From assembly GCF_014207095.1 (NCBI RefSeq), contig NZ_JACHBG010000001.1, positions 1 through 64,000 on the forward strand: a DNA stretch of 64,000 nucleotides, in the 5' to 3' direction. This stretch comes from Martinezella lusitana (GTDB lineage Bacteria; Pseudomonadota; Alphaproteobacteria; Rhizobiales; Rhizobiaceae). The translations under genes were made by a program, and so were the position numbers. This document shows positions 55,474 through 64,000 of the stretch, one piece after another; position 1 is the first letter of the stretch, and each line of letters starts with the position of its first letter. The notes under the pieces were generated by a model. It saw nothing but the letters and a program-made list of their open reading frames with translations, was not told where the DNA came from and searched no databases.

Positions 55474-56721
55474 TCACGGCGCAAACCGGTTTGGGCTGTA
55501 GGCTGAGATGTCGATGAGCGGCTTCTCGCCGGTTATGAGTTCGGCAAGCACACGGCCGGTTACCGGGCCGAGCGTCAGCCCATGATGGGCGTGGCCGAAC
55601 GCGAACCACAGGCCGTTGTGCCGCGGCGCCTTTCCGATGATCGGCATCATGTCCGGCGTGCAGGGGCGGGCGCCCATCCACGGCTCAGGATCGAGCCTTT
55701 CGCCAAGCGGGAAGGCGGCGCGCGCAAGCGCCTCGGCGCGGGCGAGCTGTACTGGCGTTTTCGGCGCATCGCGCCGCGCGAATTCGGCGCCGGTCGTCAG
55801 CCGGATGCCGCGGCTCATCGGTGCCAGCAGATAGCCGCTTTCGGCATCCGCCATCCAGTTGTTGAGGACGGCATTGCCTTCGGTGGCATAGTGCATGTGA
55901 TAGCCGCGCTTCACACCGAGCGGGAAGGCATAACCGAAGCGTTTCGTGACCAGATCGGCCCAGGGACCGAGTGCGACGACGACATCTTCCGCTTCGATGG
56001 ATCCCTCAGCCGTCACCATTCTCCAGGCAGATCCCGACATGCCGAGCGAAACGGCATCGCCGGTCGTCACGCGGCCGCCGATGCTCTCGAAGTAACGGCG
56101 ATAGGCTGATATCAGTCCGTGCGGATCGAGCACCGACCACGGGTCGCGCCATCGCAGGGCGCCAGAAAAATTGCCCCTCAGATGCGGCTCTGCCGTCGCG
56201 ATCTCCGCGCTGCTCAGAGCCTCGTAACTGATACCGAATTCGCGGTTGAGGCGTTCCGCCTCGGCAAATTCCGCATCGCGCTTCTCGTTCGAGCGGTAGA
56301 GCTCCAGCCAACCGTCCTTGCGAATGAGGTCTTCGGCATGCGCGGCTTCGATAAGGTCGTGATGTTCGCTGATGGAGTGCTCGATCAAAGGCGCATAGGC
56401 GCGCGAGATCATCTGATGGCGCTTGGTATTCGAATTCCACCAGTAGCGGGCCAGGAAGGCGAGCTGTGAGGGCAGGGCGCGCAGATGATAATGCGCATCG
56501 ACACGATTGTTGAGGGCATAGCGCAGCAGCAGGCCGAGTTGCTGCGGAAAACCATAGGGCACCACGCCCTCGCGCTGGATGAGGCCGGCATTGCCGAAGG
56601 ACGTCTCTCGACCGGGTTCTTTGCGGTCGACGAGGACGACCTGGCGCCCCCGCCGCTGCAGATGGATTGCCGTCGAAACGCCGACGATGCCGGCGCCGAG
56701 AACGATTGCGTCCTTTGTCAT
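55474..56721 (-). CDS. DadA-like FAD-dependent amino-acid oxidoreductase
   Basis: A 415-residue DAO-fold flavoprotein. The FAD site is AIVLGAGIVGVSTAIHLQRRG (about residues 5-25, quoted in part) with FGNAG at about 42 and the C-terminal GLWFAFGHAHHGLTLGPVTGR block. These match the D-amino acid dehydrogenase DadA group, which oxidises D-amino acids and feeds the respiratory chain. It is convergent with gntK, with 3 bases between the stops. The precise substrate is not shown by the sequence. Confidence 0.78.
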   Translation of the reverse strand: MTKDAIVLGAGIVGVSTAIHLQRRGRQVVLVDRKEPGRETSFGNAGLIQREGVVPYGFPQQLGLLLRYALNNRVDAHYHLRALPSQLAFLARYWWNSNTKRHQMISRAYAPLIEHSISEHHDLIEAAHAEDLIRKDGWLELYRSNEKRDAEFAEAERLNREFGISYEALSSAEIATAEPHLRGNFSGALRWRDPWSVLDPHGLISAYRRYFESIGGRVTTGDAVSLGMSGSAWRMVTAEGSIEAEDVVVALGPWADLVTKRFGYAFPLGVKRGYHMHYATEGNAVLNNWMADAESGYLLAPMSRGIRLTTGAEFARRDAPKTPVQLARAEALARAAFPLGERLDPEPWMGARPCTPDMMPIIGKAPRHNGLWFAFGHAHHGLTLGPVTGRVLAELITGEKPLIDISAYSPNRFAP

Positions 56722-56851
56722 TTTGTCCTGCTATTCGCATATTCGTTGCATGGTAGCGCGGCCCAGCCGAAGGTTGGCTACCATTGCGTGAACAGCGCTC
56801 TAAGCATCGAAAATGCCTGCCAAATTTCGATGGTGCAAACGAAAAATGTAG

Positions 56852-57352
56852 TCAGGTCACAGTCTGTTTCAGACAGGCGTTTTCGGCGCGAATGCGGATC
56901 GCAAGAATGATGCCGTTCAAGAGCGAGAAGAGCACTGCGTAGAGCGGCAAGCCGAAGCAAAGCGGCAGCACGGCGATCTCGCCGGCGACAACAGCATAAT
57001 TGGGATGGTTGAGGAAACGATAGGGACCTCCCTCCACGAGAGGGGCATACGGCAGGATGATGATCCGGGTCGTCCAACGTTCCTTCAGCGTTGCCAGAAC
57101 CCAGAGACGCAGGCCCTGCAGCAACATGAACAGAAGAAGCCAGCCAAGCGCGACCGGTCTGCCGATCGCCAGCAACCACAATCCGAGCAGCCAGGCCGCA
57201 TGCATCGCCACCATCAGGGGATAGTGTTCGGATGCGCATTCCCTGCCGCCGCGGGCCAGAAGGGCAACGGTGTTGCGTCTGGCATAGACCAGCTCCGCCA
57301 AACGTTGCAGCGTTACGAAGCTCAAGAGTGCGATCGACGGCCACAGCATCAT
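56852..57352 (-). CDS. Isoprenylcysteine carboxyl methyltransferase-like membrane protein
   Basis: A 166-residue membrane protein with four or five hydrophobic segments. The C-terminal GGPYRFLNHPNYAVVAGEI block, with NHPNY and the later RIRAENACL, is the S-adenosylmethionine-binding signature of the ICMT/phospholipid methyltransferase group. Starting at 57352 it overlaps the polyketide synthase stop (ATGA), so the two are translationally coupled. In Bacillus (BpsB) and Streptomyces (SrsB) small ICMT-like enzymes methylate alkylpyrones or alkylresorcinols made by the partner type III polyketide synthase; by analogy this one may do the same. Confidence 0.82.
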   Translation of the reverse strand: MMLWPSIALLSFVTLQRLAELVYARRNTVALLARGGRECASEHYPLMVAMHAAWLLGLWLLAIGRPVALGWLLLFMLLQGLRLWVLATLKERWTTRIIILPYAPLVEGGPYRFLNHPNYAVVAGEIAVLPLCFGLPLYAVLFSLLNGIILAIRIRAENACLKQTVT

Positions 57353-58401
57353 GAAACCCTCTTCAGCGTGATGCAGCTTGCCGAGAAGCCGGGGCCAAGG
57401 GCTAGCAGCGCTGAAAGTCGCGGCAGGCCTGCCGCGATCGCCCGTTCGAGGACGAACAGCACCGTCGGCGAAGACATGTTGCCGTAGTCGCCGATAACCT
57501 CCCGCTCGATATCGAGAGACCCTTCCTTCAGGCTGAGGGCCGCCTCCAGTGCCGCCAGCACCTTCGCTCCACCGGGATGACAGATGAAGCGGTCGATGTC
57601 GGATATCAAGAGTCCGGCTCGCTCGAGGATACCGGCGACCGCGCCTCTCAAATGCGCCTCCGCAAAGGTAGGCAGCGATTGCTCCAGCACGATACCGAAG
57701 CCCGTGTCGTCGATCTTCCAGCCCATGATGCCGAGACTGTCGGGGAAGAGGTGTTCGCCCGTCGATACGATTTCCGCAATGCCGCCGTCCCCAGTGCGCA
57801 GCACGCAGGCCGCGGCGCCGTCGCCGAACAGCGCGGTCGCGATGATGTTGGGCCGTGTCAGTTCGTCCAGGCGAAAGGCAAGCGAACAGAGCTCGATCGC
57901 AACGAAGAGCACGACCGCGCCGGGCCGGCTCTTTGCCATGTTCGTCGCGACGGCAAGACCGGAGATGCCTGCCGCGCAGCCAAGCCCAAAGATCGGTACG
58001 CGCTCGATATCGCAGCGGAAACCCAGCTCTCCGGCCAGCCGCGCTTCGAGGCTCGGAGTCGCTAGCCCGGTCGATGAGGCCGTGACGATGCAATCGACTT
58101 CTCCGGCGTCAATGCCGGCGCGTTGCAGCGCCGAGGTTGCGGTCCGGCGGAAAAGCTCGGATGCGACCTCCGCGTAAGCGCCCATGCGATCCTGCCAGCC
58201 ATGCGGCTCTTCGAACCAGGAAAGCGGCCGCGCCAGATGGCGCTTGCGAATGCCGGTGCTCTCGAACACGCGGGCGAGATATTTGAAGTCCTGAAATCGA
58301 TCCGAGAACAGCCGGCTTGCCGTCTCGGCGGCATCCGTCTGGAGGATGATGTTGTCGGGCGTTGCCACGGCGAGGCTTAAAAGTTTGACGGTATCGGTCA
58401 C
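57349..58401 (-). CDS. Type III polyketide synthase
   Basis: A 350-residue chalcone/stilbene-synthase-fold enzyme with the full catalytic triad: Cys in FGLGCAAG (about C142), His in CHPGGAKV (about H275) and Asn in GDYGNMSS (about N308). It extends a fatty-acyl or other CoA starter with malonyl-CoA and cyclises the product. The GTG at 58401 follows AGGAG and gives the usual length; an earlier ATG at 58443 is not preferred. It is coupled to the methyltransferase gene and divergent from the TPR gene. Long-chain alkylpyrone or resorcinol products are inferred from the pairing. Confidence 0.92.
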   Translation of the reverse strand: MTDTVKLLSLAVATPDNIILQTDAAETASRLFSDRFQDFKYLARVFESTGIRKRHLARPLSWFEEPHGWQDRMGAYAEVASELFRRTATSALQRAGIDAGEVDCIVTASSTGLATPSLEARLAGELGFRCDIERVPIFGLGCAAGISGLAVATNMAKSRPGAVVLFVAIELCSLAFRLDELTRPNIIATALFGDGAAACVLRTGDGGIAEIVSTGEHLFPDSLGIMGWKIDDTGFGIVLEQSLPTFAEAHLRGAVAGILERAGLLISDIDRFICHPGGAKVLAALEAALSLKEGSLDIEREVIGDYGNMSSPTVLFVLERAIAAGLPRLSALLALGPGFSASCITLKRVS

Positions 58402-58448
58402 GGGGGTCTCCTGTGGCCCTTCGAGGGCACTCTGTGGAAACACGCGAT

Positions 58449-58491
58449 GGCACCGGCTTATTCGGTGCCGCAGCAGTCACGAAAGAGTGAC
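58449..58491. promoter_or_regulatory. Inverted repeats between the polyketide synthase and TPR genes
   Basis: Two inverted repeats lie in the 196-base divergent gap: GGCACCG-N7-CGGTGCC (58449-58469) and GTCAC-N6-GTGAC (58476-58491). They may be operators shared by the two promoters. No regulator with a known matching site is nearby apart from the ECF sigma factor. Confidence 0.45.
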
Positions 58492-58597
58492 GGCTCCCCC
58501 TGCGCCGCTCGCGCGAAAATATTGCGCGGCGTACCGAATAAAGTTGGCAGACGGTGTGTTCTCCACCCGCAACGTTCATTTGCCAAGGAGACATTCC

Positions 58598-59140
58598 ATG
58601 AAGACCAATAGATTCCGCCTGGCTGCCATCACGATCGGCGTCGGCCTGGCCGTTGGCGCCTTCGCCATTCCGGCATTTGCAGCCGGCAATGATTCAAGCA
58701 CGACGCCGACCTGCAAGAAGGGAGAAATCTACGACCAGAAGAGCCAGAAATGCGTGAAGCAGCAGGGCGCAAACGTCACAGACGAAAATCGCGCCGACTA
58801 CGCCTATTCACTGGCTAAGAAGGATCATCGCTACCAGGAAGCTCTCGCAGTTCTGGACACGATGAAGAACCCGAACACGGCCGAGGCGCTGAACTATCGC
58901 GGCTATGCCACCCGCAAGCTCGGCCGTACGGATGAGGGTATCTCCTACTACACCAAGTCCGTCGCCATGGATCCGAAATATACGCTGGTGCGCGAATATC
59001 TCGGCGAAGCCTATGTCATCAAGGGTCGGATGGATCTCGCCAAGGATCAGTTGAATACGATCAAGGCACTCTGCGGCAACACGACCTGCGAGGAATATCG
59101 CGACCTTCACGCCGCCATCCTGAACCCCTCCAGCATGTGA
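58598..59140 (+). CDS. Exported TPR-repeat protein
   Basis: A 180-residue protein with a Sec signal peptide (about residues 1-28, ending AFAA) followed by a short Cys-containing segment (TCKKGEIYDQKSQKCVKQ) that may form a disulphide. The rest is built from tetratricopeptide-like helices (ALNYRGYATRKLGRTDEGISYY; LVREYLGEAYVIKGRMDLAKDQL, shown in part). A CAAGGAG site precedes the ATG. It is 53 bases upstream of the ECF sigma gene and is likely part of that regulon. Its partner is unknown. Confidence 0.82.
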   Translation: MKTNRFRLAAITIGVGLAVGAFAIPAFAAGNDSSTTPTCKKGEIYDQKSQKCVKQQGANVTDENRADYAYSLAKKDHRYQEALAVLDTMKNPNTAEALNYRGYATRKLGRTDEGISYYTKSVAMDPKYTLVREYLGEAYVIKGRMDLAKDQLNTIKALCGNTTCEEYRDLHAAILNPSSM

Positions 59141-59193
59141 TGACGATGTGAGGGCAATCATGAAGGCGATAAGCAGGGAGCTTTGCGAAGGCT

Positions 59194-59847
59194 ATGGGAA
59201 TGATGCCGGTCGCTCGTACCGCGATTTCTGCTTATAGTCGGACTGGATCGGAGCCGCCGAAAAGATCGGCGGCTCTCCGGAAAGCGGATGTCGCGGAGGA
59301 TGTCATAGCGAGCGAAGACGATATCAGGATGGGCTTGTCCCAGCATCTGGCGCGGCTATGGCGTTACGGTGTGGTGCTGTCGCGCCAGCGTGATGTTGCC
59401 GACGATCTCGTGCAGGCGACCTGCGTCAGGGCCTTGGAACGGGCGTCGCAGTTCACGGCGGGCACACGGCTGGATCGCTGGCTGTTCGCCATCCTCCACT
59501 CGATATGGCTCAACGAGGTTCGCTCGCGGCGCGTGCGCATGGGGCAGGGCTTCGTCGATGCCGACGAGACGCTCGTGTTCGACGGCGCGCTGGAGACCGA
59601 AACGCATATTCTCGCCGGGCAGGTGCTGCAGCGCGTGCAGGCGCTGCCGGAAGCACAGCGCACGGCGGTCTTCCTCGCTTACGTCGAGGGGCTTTCCTAC
59701 CGCGAAGTGGCCGAGATCCTGGAGGTGCCGATCGGAACGGTGATGAGCCGGCTGGCGGCCGCACGGACGAAGCTTGCGGAAAGCATGGGGGCAGTAGCCG
59801 GAGGGGTGTCTTCCGGTGGCGGGCGACTGGGGAATAGAAATGAGTGA
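59194..59847 (+). CDS. ECF RNA polymerase sigma factor
   Basis: A 217-residue group IV sigma factor. The sigma2 region covers about residues 48-110 (DVADDLVQATCVRALERASQF, TRLDRWLFAILHSIWLNEVRS) and sigma4 about 140-190, including LPEAQRTAVFLAYVEGLSYREVAEILEVPIGTVMSRLAAAR in parts. Three ATGs (59194, 59200, 59203) cluster at the start, so the exact start is uncertain. It overlaps the following anti-sigma gene by 8 bases. Target promoters are unknown; the TPR gene just upstream is the first candidate. Confidence 0.88.
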   Translation: MGMMPVARTAISAYSRTGSEPPKRSAALRKADVAEDVIASEDDIRMGLSQHLARLWRYGVVLSRQRDVADDLVQATCVRALERASQFTAGTRLDRWLFAILHSIWLNEVRSRRVRMGQGFVDADETLVFDGALETETHILAGQVLQRVQALPEAQRTAVFLAYVEGLSYREVAEILEVPIGTVMSRLAAARTKLAESMGAVAGGVSSGGGRLGNRNE

Positions 59848-60643
59848 GTTGAGCAAAGCACAAATGCCTACGGACGAGCAGTTCACCGCCTTCATCGATG
59901 GCGAGCTTGAGGATGCCGACCGTGAATGGATCGAACGATTGATCGCCGACGATGCGCGTGTGGCGGAGCGTTTTGAGTTTCTGTCGCGCAGCGCGCTGCC
60001 ATTCGCTGATGCATTCGAGCCCGTGCTCGCCCAGGCGCCGGCAGCAAGGCTGGAAGCCATGCTCGCCACAATTTCATCGGCCGAAAAACTTAACGCCAGT
60101 ACCGCCGGTATCGGTCGTCGCGGCTTCCTGGCTGCAATCGCCGCAAGCTTCGTAGCCGCCATTGCGATCGATCGCGGCGTGATCGCGGTCAACCGCCAGC
60201 TCTCGAAACCCGATGAAGACAGCGAATGGCGCGCTGCGGTGGCGGAATACCTCTCGCTTTATACGGCGGACACGCTAAACGCCCCAGCGGGTGATCATGC
60301 ACAACAGGTTGCGCAGCTCGACGACGTCGGCAACAAGCTCGGCCTTTCTCTGGCGCCGGAAGCCGTCGCCATGCCCGGCATTGATTTCAAACGTGCCCAG
60401 ATCCTGAACTATGACAGCAAGCCCCTGGCTCAGATCGCCTATCTCGACCCGGAAAGCGGGCCGATGGCGCTGTGTATCGTTCGCTCTGCCAAAGGCGCGG
60501 CTGCACCGGGTTCGGAAAGCCGCCGAGGCATGAACGTCGTCTATTGGTCGAGCGCCACGCATGCCTTCATGCTGATCGGTCACGCGCCGATCGATCGGAT
60601 ACAGCAACTTGCAGCTGATATCAGGTCGCGCCTGGTCGCCTGA
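59840..60643 (+). CDS. Membrane-anchored anti-sigma factor
   Basis: A 267-residue protein. The N-terminal cytoplasmic part (about residues 1-90; DEQFTAFIDGELEDADREWIERLI) has the pattern of anti-sigma factor domains, without the HxxxCxxC zinc motif. A single membrane span follows (about 97-113), with GRRGFLAAIAAS before it, and a periplasmic domain of about 150 residues. It starts inside the sigma gene (8-base overlap), so the two proteins are made in balanced amounts. The signal that releases the sigma factor is unknown. Confidence 0.82.
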   Translation: MSELSKAQMPTDEQFTAFIDGELEDADREWIERLIADDARVAERFEFLSRSALPFADAFEPVLAQAPAARLEAMLATISSAEKLNASTAGIGRRGFLAAIAASFVAAIAIDRGVIAVNRQLSKPDEDSEWRAAVAEYLSLYTADTLNAPAGDHAQQVAQLDDVGNKLGLSLAPEAVAMPGIDFKRAQILNYDSKPLAQIAYLDPESGPMALCIVRSAKGAAAPGSESRRGMNVVYWSSATHAFMLIGHAPIDRIQQLAADIRSRLVA

Positions 60644-60788
60644 TGGCTGTTTGGGGCTCGGCTAAAATGGCGTGATTCAAAAAGAATTTGGCGAAAACCC
60701 ATCCTGCTGGTATTCTTTGCCCAACGAAAATCGAACGAGTGCCAGCAGCATGCCTTAAGGGCCTTGCGCGGCGCGGTGGAAAAGATAC

Positions 60789-62366
60789 GTGAGTGACCCC
60801 GACAGCGGCTCAGCGCCGCAGGCAAACGGGGCGTCAGCAGTAGAGCGCAGGAAGGATAAATCCTCCCGGCGCGCGAAGCGTAAGCGCGGCCATGGTCGCC
60901 CGAACGCTCATTCTGCGGAGGCCAGTCAGGCAGGCAAGTCCAGCCAGGCGGCGATGCGCCCAGTGGAAGATGAAGCCGGTTCTCCGGCCAAAAAGCGTAA
61001 GCGCCGACGCCGTGCGCGCGGTGGAGCACAAGGTGATGCGCAATCTTCCCCCCAGACACAGCACCCTTCATCAACGGCCGAGCATCGCGCTGCGGCGGAT
61101 CATGGCCATCGGTCATCGCACAAGAGCGGCAAGAATAGGCGCAAGCATCGCAGCAAGCGTGGCCTGCAGGGCCGGCCGCTGGCGCATGAAAAAACCGCGC
61201 AATTCGTCGCTCCCACAAGTACATTAGCGAACGCGCAAGCGCCGGCTCACGACGATCACCGGCAGGTTAGGCAATCGCAGCCGCGACGTGAAGGTCAGGG
61301 CCAGCATCATTATGCCGAGGCCGATTCCCGTCCGCTCGACCTCTATGCCGCCCTCGATCTCGGCACCAACAATTGCCGGCTGCTGATCGCGCAGCCGACG
61401 CGCCCGGGCCAGTTCCGGGTTGTCGATGCCTTTTCCCGCATCGTGCGCCTCGGCGAGGGGCTTGGCGCCAGCGGCCGCCTCTCGGGCGACGCCATGGATC
61501 GGGCTGTCGAAGCCTTGCGGATTTGCGCCGCCAAGCTGAAGACACGCGAAATCCGCCGTATGCGGCTGATCGCTACCGAGGCCTGCCGCGCGGCCGACAA
61601 CGGCGAAGCTTTCCTCGAACGCGTTACCGCCGAAACCGGGCTGCAGCTGGAGATCATCGATCGCGAGACCGAGGCGCGGCTTGCCGTTTCTGGCTGCTCG
61701 TCGCTGGTGGGACCGGAAGCGCGCTCGGTCGTGCTGTTCGACATCGGCGGCGGCTCCTCCGAAATTGCGGTCATCCGCATCGGCGAAAATCGTTCCAGCC
61801 GCCTTGCCAATCATATCACCCATTGGACCTCGCTGCCTGTCGGCGTCGTGACGCTGTCCGAAAGGCATGGCGGCCGGGACGTCACGCCGGAGCTGTTCGA
61901 GACGATGGTGTGCGAAGTGCAGCGCATGCTGGAGCGTTTCGATTGCCCGCCCGTGCAGGGGGCTGCGCGCGACAGCGCCGACTTCCATCTGATCGGCACA
62001 TCTGGCACAGTGACGACGCTTGCCGGCGTCCATCTCGATCTGCCGCGCTACGATCGGCGCCGGGTGGACGGCGTCTGGTTGTCGGATGATGAAGTGAGCG
62101 CGATGCAGGCCAAGCTGCTGTCCTGGGATTTTGCCGGCCGGGCCGCCAATCCCTGCATCGGTCCGGATCGCGCCGATCTGGTTCTGGCGGGATGCGCCAT
62201 TCTGGAGGCGATCCGCCGCCGCTGGCCGAGCCCGCGCATGCGTGTCGCCGATCGCGGCCTGCGCGAGGGATTGCTGACTGATATGATGGCGGATGACGGC
62301 GTCTGGCGGCGGGGCCGCTCGCGCAGGGGGCATCGACCGAGGGATACGAAGGGGCCGCAGACGTGA
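60789..62366 (+). CDS. ppx: Ppx/GppA phosphatase with long basic N-terminal extension
   Basis: A 525-residue protein. From about residue 184 it is a typical Ppx/GppA phosphatase: [12 protein letters not shown] (phosphate 1), [11 protein letters not shown], the catalytic [11 protein letters not shown] and DIGGGSSEI (phosphate 2), and a [13 protein letters not shown] block. It hydrolyses polyphosphate or pppGpp. The first 183 residues are disordered, Lys/Arg/His/Gln-rich (for example [25 protein letters not shown]) and could bind polyphosphate or nucleic acid. It begins with GTG at 60789 and overlaps rlmE (GTGA). Confidence 0.88.
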   Translation: MSDPDSGSAPQANGASAVERRKDKSSRRAKRKRGHGRPNAHSAEASQAGKSSQAAMRPVEDEAGSPAKKRKRRRRARGGAQGDAQSSPQTQHPSSTAEHRAAADHGHRSSHKSGKNRRKHRSKRGLQGRPLAHEKTAQFVAPTSTLANAQAPAHDDHRQVRQSQPRREGQGQHHYAEADSRPLDLYAALDLGTNNCRLLIAQPTRPGQFRVVDAFSRIVRLGEGLGASGRLSGDAMDRAVEALRICAAKLKTREIRRMRLIATEACRAADNGEAFLERVTAETGLQLEIIDRETEARLAVSGCSSLVGPEARSVVLFDIGGGSSEIAVIRIGENRSSRLANHITHWTSLPVGVVTLSERHGGRDVTPELFETMVCEVQRMLERFDCPPVQGAARDSADFHLIGTSGTVTTLAGVHLDLPRYDRRRVDGVWLSDDEVSAMQAKLLSWDFAGRAANPCIGPDRADLVLAGCAILEAIRRRWPSPRMRVADRGLREGLLTDMMADDGVWRRGRSRRGHRPRDTKGPQT

Positions 62367-63082
62367 CCAAGCCAACCATCGCCGGCAACCGCACGGGCCG
62401 CAAGCTCGGCCAGCGCGTCAAGAAAAAGAAGCTGAAGGCCTCCTCGCGGCAATGGCTGCAGCGGCACATCAACGATCCCTATGTGCAGCGCGCCCAGCTT
62501 GAAGGCTATCGCGCCCGCGCGGCCTTCAAGCTGCTGGAGATCGACGAGAAGCATCAGATTCTGAAGGGCGCGCGCCGCATCATCGATCTGGGCGCTGCAC
62601 CGGGCAGCTGGTCGCAGATCGCCGCCAAGGTGACCGAATCGACCGAAGACGATATCCGCGTCGCCGCGATCGACTTCCTGGAAATGGCGCCCATTCCCGG
62701 CGTGACGATCTTGCAGCTCGACTTCCTCGATCCGGAAGCGCCGCAGCGGCTGATCGATGCCGTCGGCGGTACGCCCGATCTCGTCATCTCCGATATGGCG
62801 GCGCCGACCACAGGTCATCATCGCACCGATCACCTGCGCACCATGCATCTTTGCGAAGTTGCCGCGCATTTCGCCGTCGAAGTGCTGGGAGAGGGCGGGC
62901 ATTTCCTTGCCAAGACCTTCCAGGGTGGCACGGAGCGCGATCTGCTGACCTTCCTCAAGCAGAATTTCCGTCAGGTCATCCATGTGAAGCCTGGCGCATC
63001 GCGAGCCGAATCGGTCGAAATGTTCTTGCTGGCGAAGGGCTTCAAGGGACGCAAGGCCGAAGAGGAAGCCGCGGAGGCTTGA
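62363..63082 (+). CDS. rlmE: 23S rRNA (uridine-2'-O-)-methyltransferase
   Basis: A 239-residue RrmJ/FtsJ methyltransferase that modifies U2552-equivalent in 23S rRNA with S-adenosylmethionine. Motifs seen are [16 protein letters not shown] (with the catalytic Lys region), [17 protein letters not shown] (S-adenosylmethionine site), [13 protein letters not shown] (catalytic Asp) and [11 protein letters not shown] (catalytic Lys). The N-terminal 40 residues are Lys-rich. GTG at 62363 overlaps the ppx stop. The pairing with ppx is common in rhizobia. Confidence 0.94.
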   Translation: MTKPTIAGNRTGRKLGQRVKKKKLKASSRQWLQRHINDPYVQRAQLEGYRARAAFKLLEIDEKHQILKGARRIIDLGAAPGSWSQIAAKVTESTEDDIRVAAIDFLEMAPIPGVTILQLDFLDPEAPQRLIDAVGGTPDLVISDMAAPTTGHHRTDHLRTMHLCEVAAHFAVEVLGEGGHFLAKTFQGGTERDLLTFLKQNFRQVIHVKPGASRAESVEMFLLAKGFKGRKAEEEAAEA

Positions 63083-63147
63083 TCTGACTGACTTTTTCGT
63101 TGGATGATACCGTTTCCCAAGGCATCACGGACGATCAAGATTCAATC

Positions 63148-63531
63148 ATGCTTCTCTACATAACGCTCGGTTCCAACGACATTACTCGCTCGCGCGGTTT
63201 TTACGACGCGGTCCTGCTCACGCTTGGCTATCAGTGCCTTCGCGAATCGGATGAGGAAATCGGCTATGCCGGTGAAGGCGATACGCGCTGCCGGCTCTGG
63301 GTGGTCAAGCCCTATGATCAGAGGGCAGCAACCATCGGCAATGGTTCCATGGTTGCCTTGAATGCCGAAAGCCGCGCTGCTGTCGATGCTTTCCATGCCG
63401 CGGCGCTCGCTAGCGGCGGCACCGATGAGGGAAAGCCGGGCCTGCGCTCCTTCCACGCCAATTTCTATGCCGCCTATGTCCGTGACCCCGACGGCAACAA
63501 GCTGAGTGCCGTCTGCGAAAGGCCGGAATAG
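63148..63531 (+). CDS. VOC/glyoxalase-fold protein
   Basis: A 127-residue single-module vicinal oxygen chelate protein. It begins MLLYITLGSNDITRSRGFYDAVL and ends FYAAYVRDPDGNKLSAVCERP, typical of glyoxalase/bleomycin-resistance-like proteins with a His-free first metal position, so the enzymatic role is unsure. The ATG at 63148 lies 65 bases after rlmE. It is convergent with the MFS gene. Confidence 0.82.
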   Translation: MLLYITLGSNDITRSRGFYDAVLLTLGYQCLRESDEEIGYAGEGDTRCRLWVVKPYDQRAATIGNGSMVALNAESRAAVDAFHAAALASGGTDEGKPGLRSFHANFYAAYVRDPDGNKLSAVCERPE

Positions 63532-63565
63532 GCTTCGATCGCGTCCAAGCGTCCGCCGGACGGCG

Positions 63566-64000
63566 TCACTTGGCGACCGGCTGCTGCACCTGCGGCTCAA
63601 GGCCTGAGACGCGTTTCAGGCCAGCCTTGTGGCCGGAAACCATGGCGCCGGCGCTGCGATCCATCCGGATGAAGGGAATGGTGGCGAGCACCGTCAGCAC
63701 AGAGATGCAGAAGAAGGCGACATGAAAGTCGCGAACCTGAAGTTCGGCTCTGTTGAAGAAGGTCGAGGTCTCGAGGATCATGGCTGCAACGGCGACGCCG
63801 AGCGCAAGGCTGATCTGCTGCATGACGGAACTCATGGATGTCGCCTGGCTGGCCTGCCTGTCGCTGATATCGGCGAAGGCGAGCGCGTTGATGCCGGTGA
63901 AGAAGAAAGAGCGCGAGAAGCCGCCGATCAGCAATATCGCGACGATGATAAGGTGCGAGGTCCACGGCTGGAAAAAACCGGTGCAGATCGTCGTGACTGT
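63566..64000 (-). CDS. MFS transporter, C-terminal fragment
   Basis: The last 144 residues of a membrane transporter cut by the window edge. Three or four hydrophobic spans are visible and GGFSRSFFFTGINALAFADIS followed by QASQATSMSSVMQQISLALGVAVAAMILE (quoted in part) matches the last third of DHA2/EmrB-type drug exporters of the major facilitator family. The start lies beyond base 64000. The substrate is unknown. Confidence 0.78.
   Translation of the reverse strand, partial: TVTTICTGFFQPWTSHLIIVAILLIGGFSRSFFFTGINALAFADISDRQASQATSMSSVMQQISLALGVAVAAMILETSTFFNRAELQVRDFHVAFFCISVLTVLATIPFIRMDRSAGAMVSGHKAGLKRVSGLEPQVQQPVAK

Overview
The window looks like chromosomal core DNA of a fast-growing Rhizobium of the R. 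leguminosarum / R. etli / R. tropici type. It is high in GC and almost fully coding. It carries the rhizobial alpha-glucoside cluster (aglR-aglEFGAK), the clustered zwf-pgl-edd Entner-Doudoroff operon, the iron regulator rirA with a matching IRO box, a phasin gene, a PdhS-like cell-cycle kinase, and a tRNA-His with the alphaproteobacterial acceptor end (no encoded G-1, A73). I saw no insertion sequence, prophage, CRISPR array or replication origin.

Layout. 0-8 kb: the folD 3' end, then aglR divergent from aglEFGAK (alpha-glucoside binding protein, two permeases, GH13 alpha-glucosidase, ATPase), with two LacI-type operators between them. 8-14.4 kb: a PilZ-like small protein, a Tat-exported metallophosphoesterase, and zwf-pgl-edd on the minus strand. 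14.5-27.3 kb: gamma-glutamyl-putrescine genes (puuA-puuB), a BaiN/HI0933-type flavoprotein, a large chemoreceptor, a LysR regulator and the potFGHI putrescine importer; import and catabolism of putrescine therefore lie within 13 kb of each other. 27.4-36.7 kb: an AsmA-family protein, acetoacetyl-CoA synthetase, a DbpA-type DEAD-box helicase behind an unusual structured leader, small ABM-fold and membrane proteins, a LysR regulator and a GFA-fold protein. 36.8-41.4 kb: a 1216-residue multi-PAS histidine kinase with a CtrA-type box just upstream, a phasin and tRNA-His. 41.6-48.4 kb: a GNAT acetyltransferase with a candidate leader peptide, two small acidic proteins, a LysR regulator divergent from mmsA, a VOC protein and a coupled YjgN/M48-protease pair. 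48.4-55.5 kb: rirA, the dppABCDF oligopeptide importer and gntK. 55.5-64 kb: a DadA-like oxidase, a coupled type III polyketide synthase/ICMT-like methyltransferase pair, a TPR protein with an ECF sigma/anti-sigma pair, ppx-rlmE, a VOC protein and the C-terminal part of an MFS exporter.

Metabolically the window joins sugar uptake (agl) and gluconate phosphorylation (gntK) to the Entner-Doudoroff path (zwf, pgl, edd), amine and peptide uptake (pot, dpp) to amine and amino-acid oxidation (puuAB, dadA), and short-chain acyl metabolism (acsA2, mmsA) to carbon storage (phasin).

The most promising little-described parts are the type III PKS/methyltransferase operon facing a TPR/ECF/anti-sigma module across an inverted-repeat-rich region, the 19-codon leader ORF with hairpins before the GNAT gene, the leader with a 5-codon ORF and terminator before the DEAD-box helicase, and the translationally coupled YjgN/M48 pair. 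Start codons were chosen from ribosome-binding sites and family lengths. Functions rest on motifs read by eye, with no database search.
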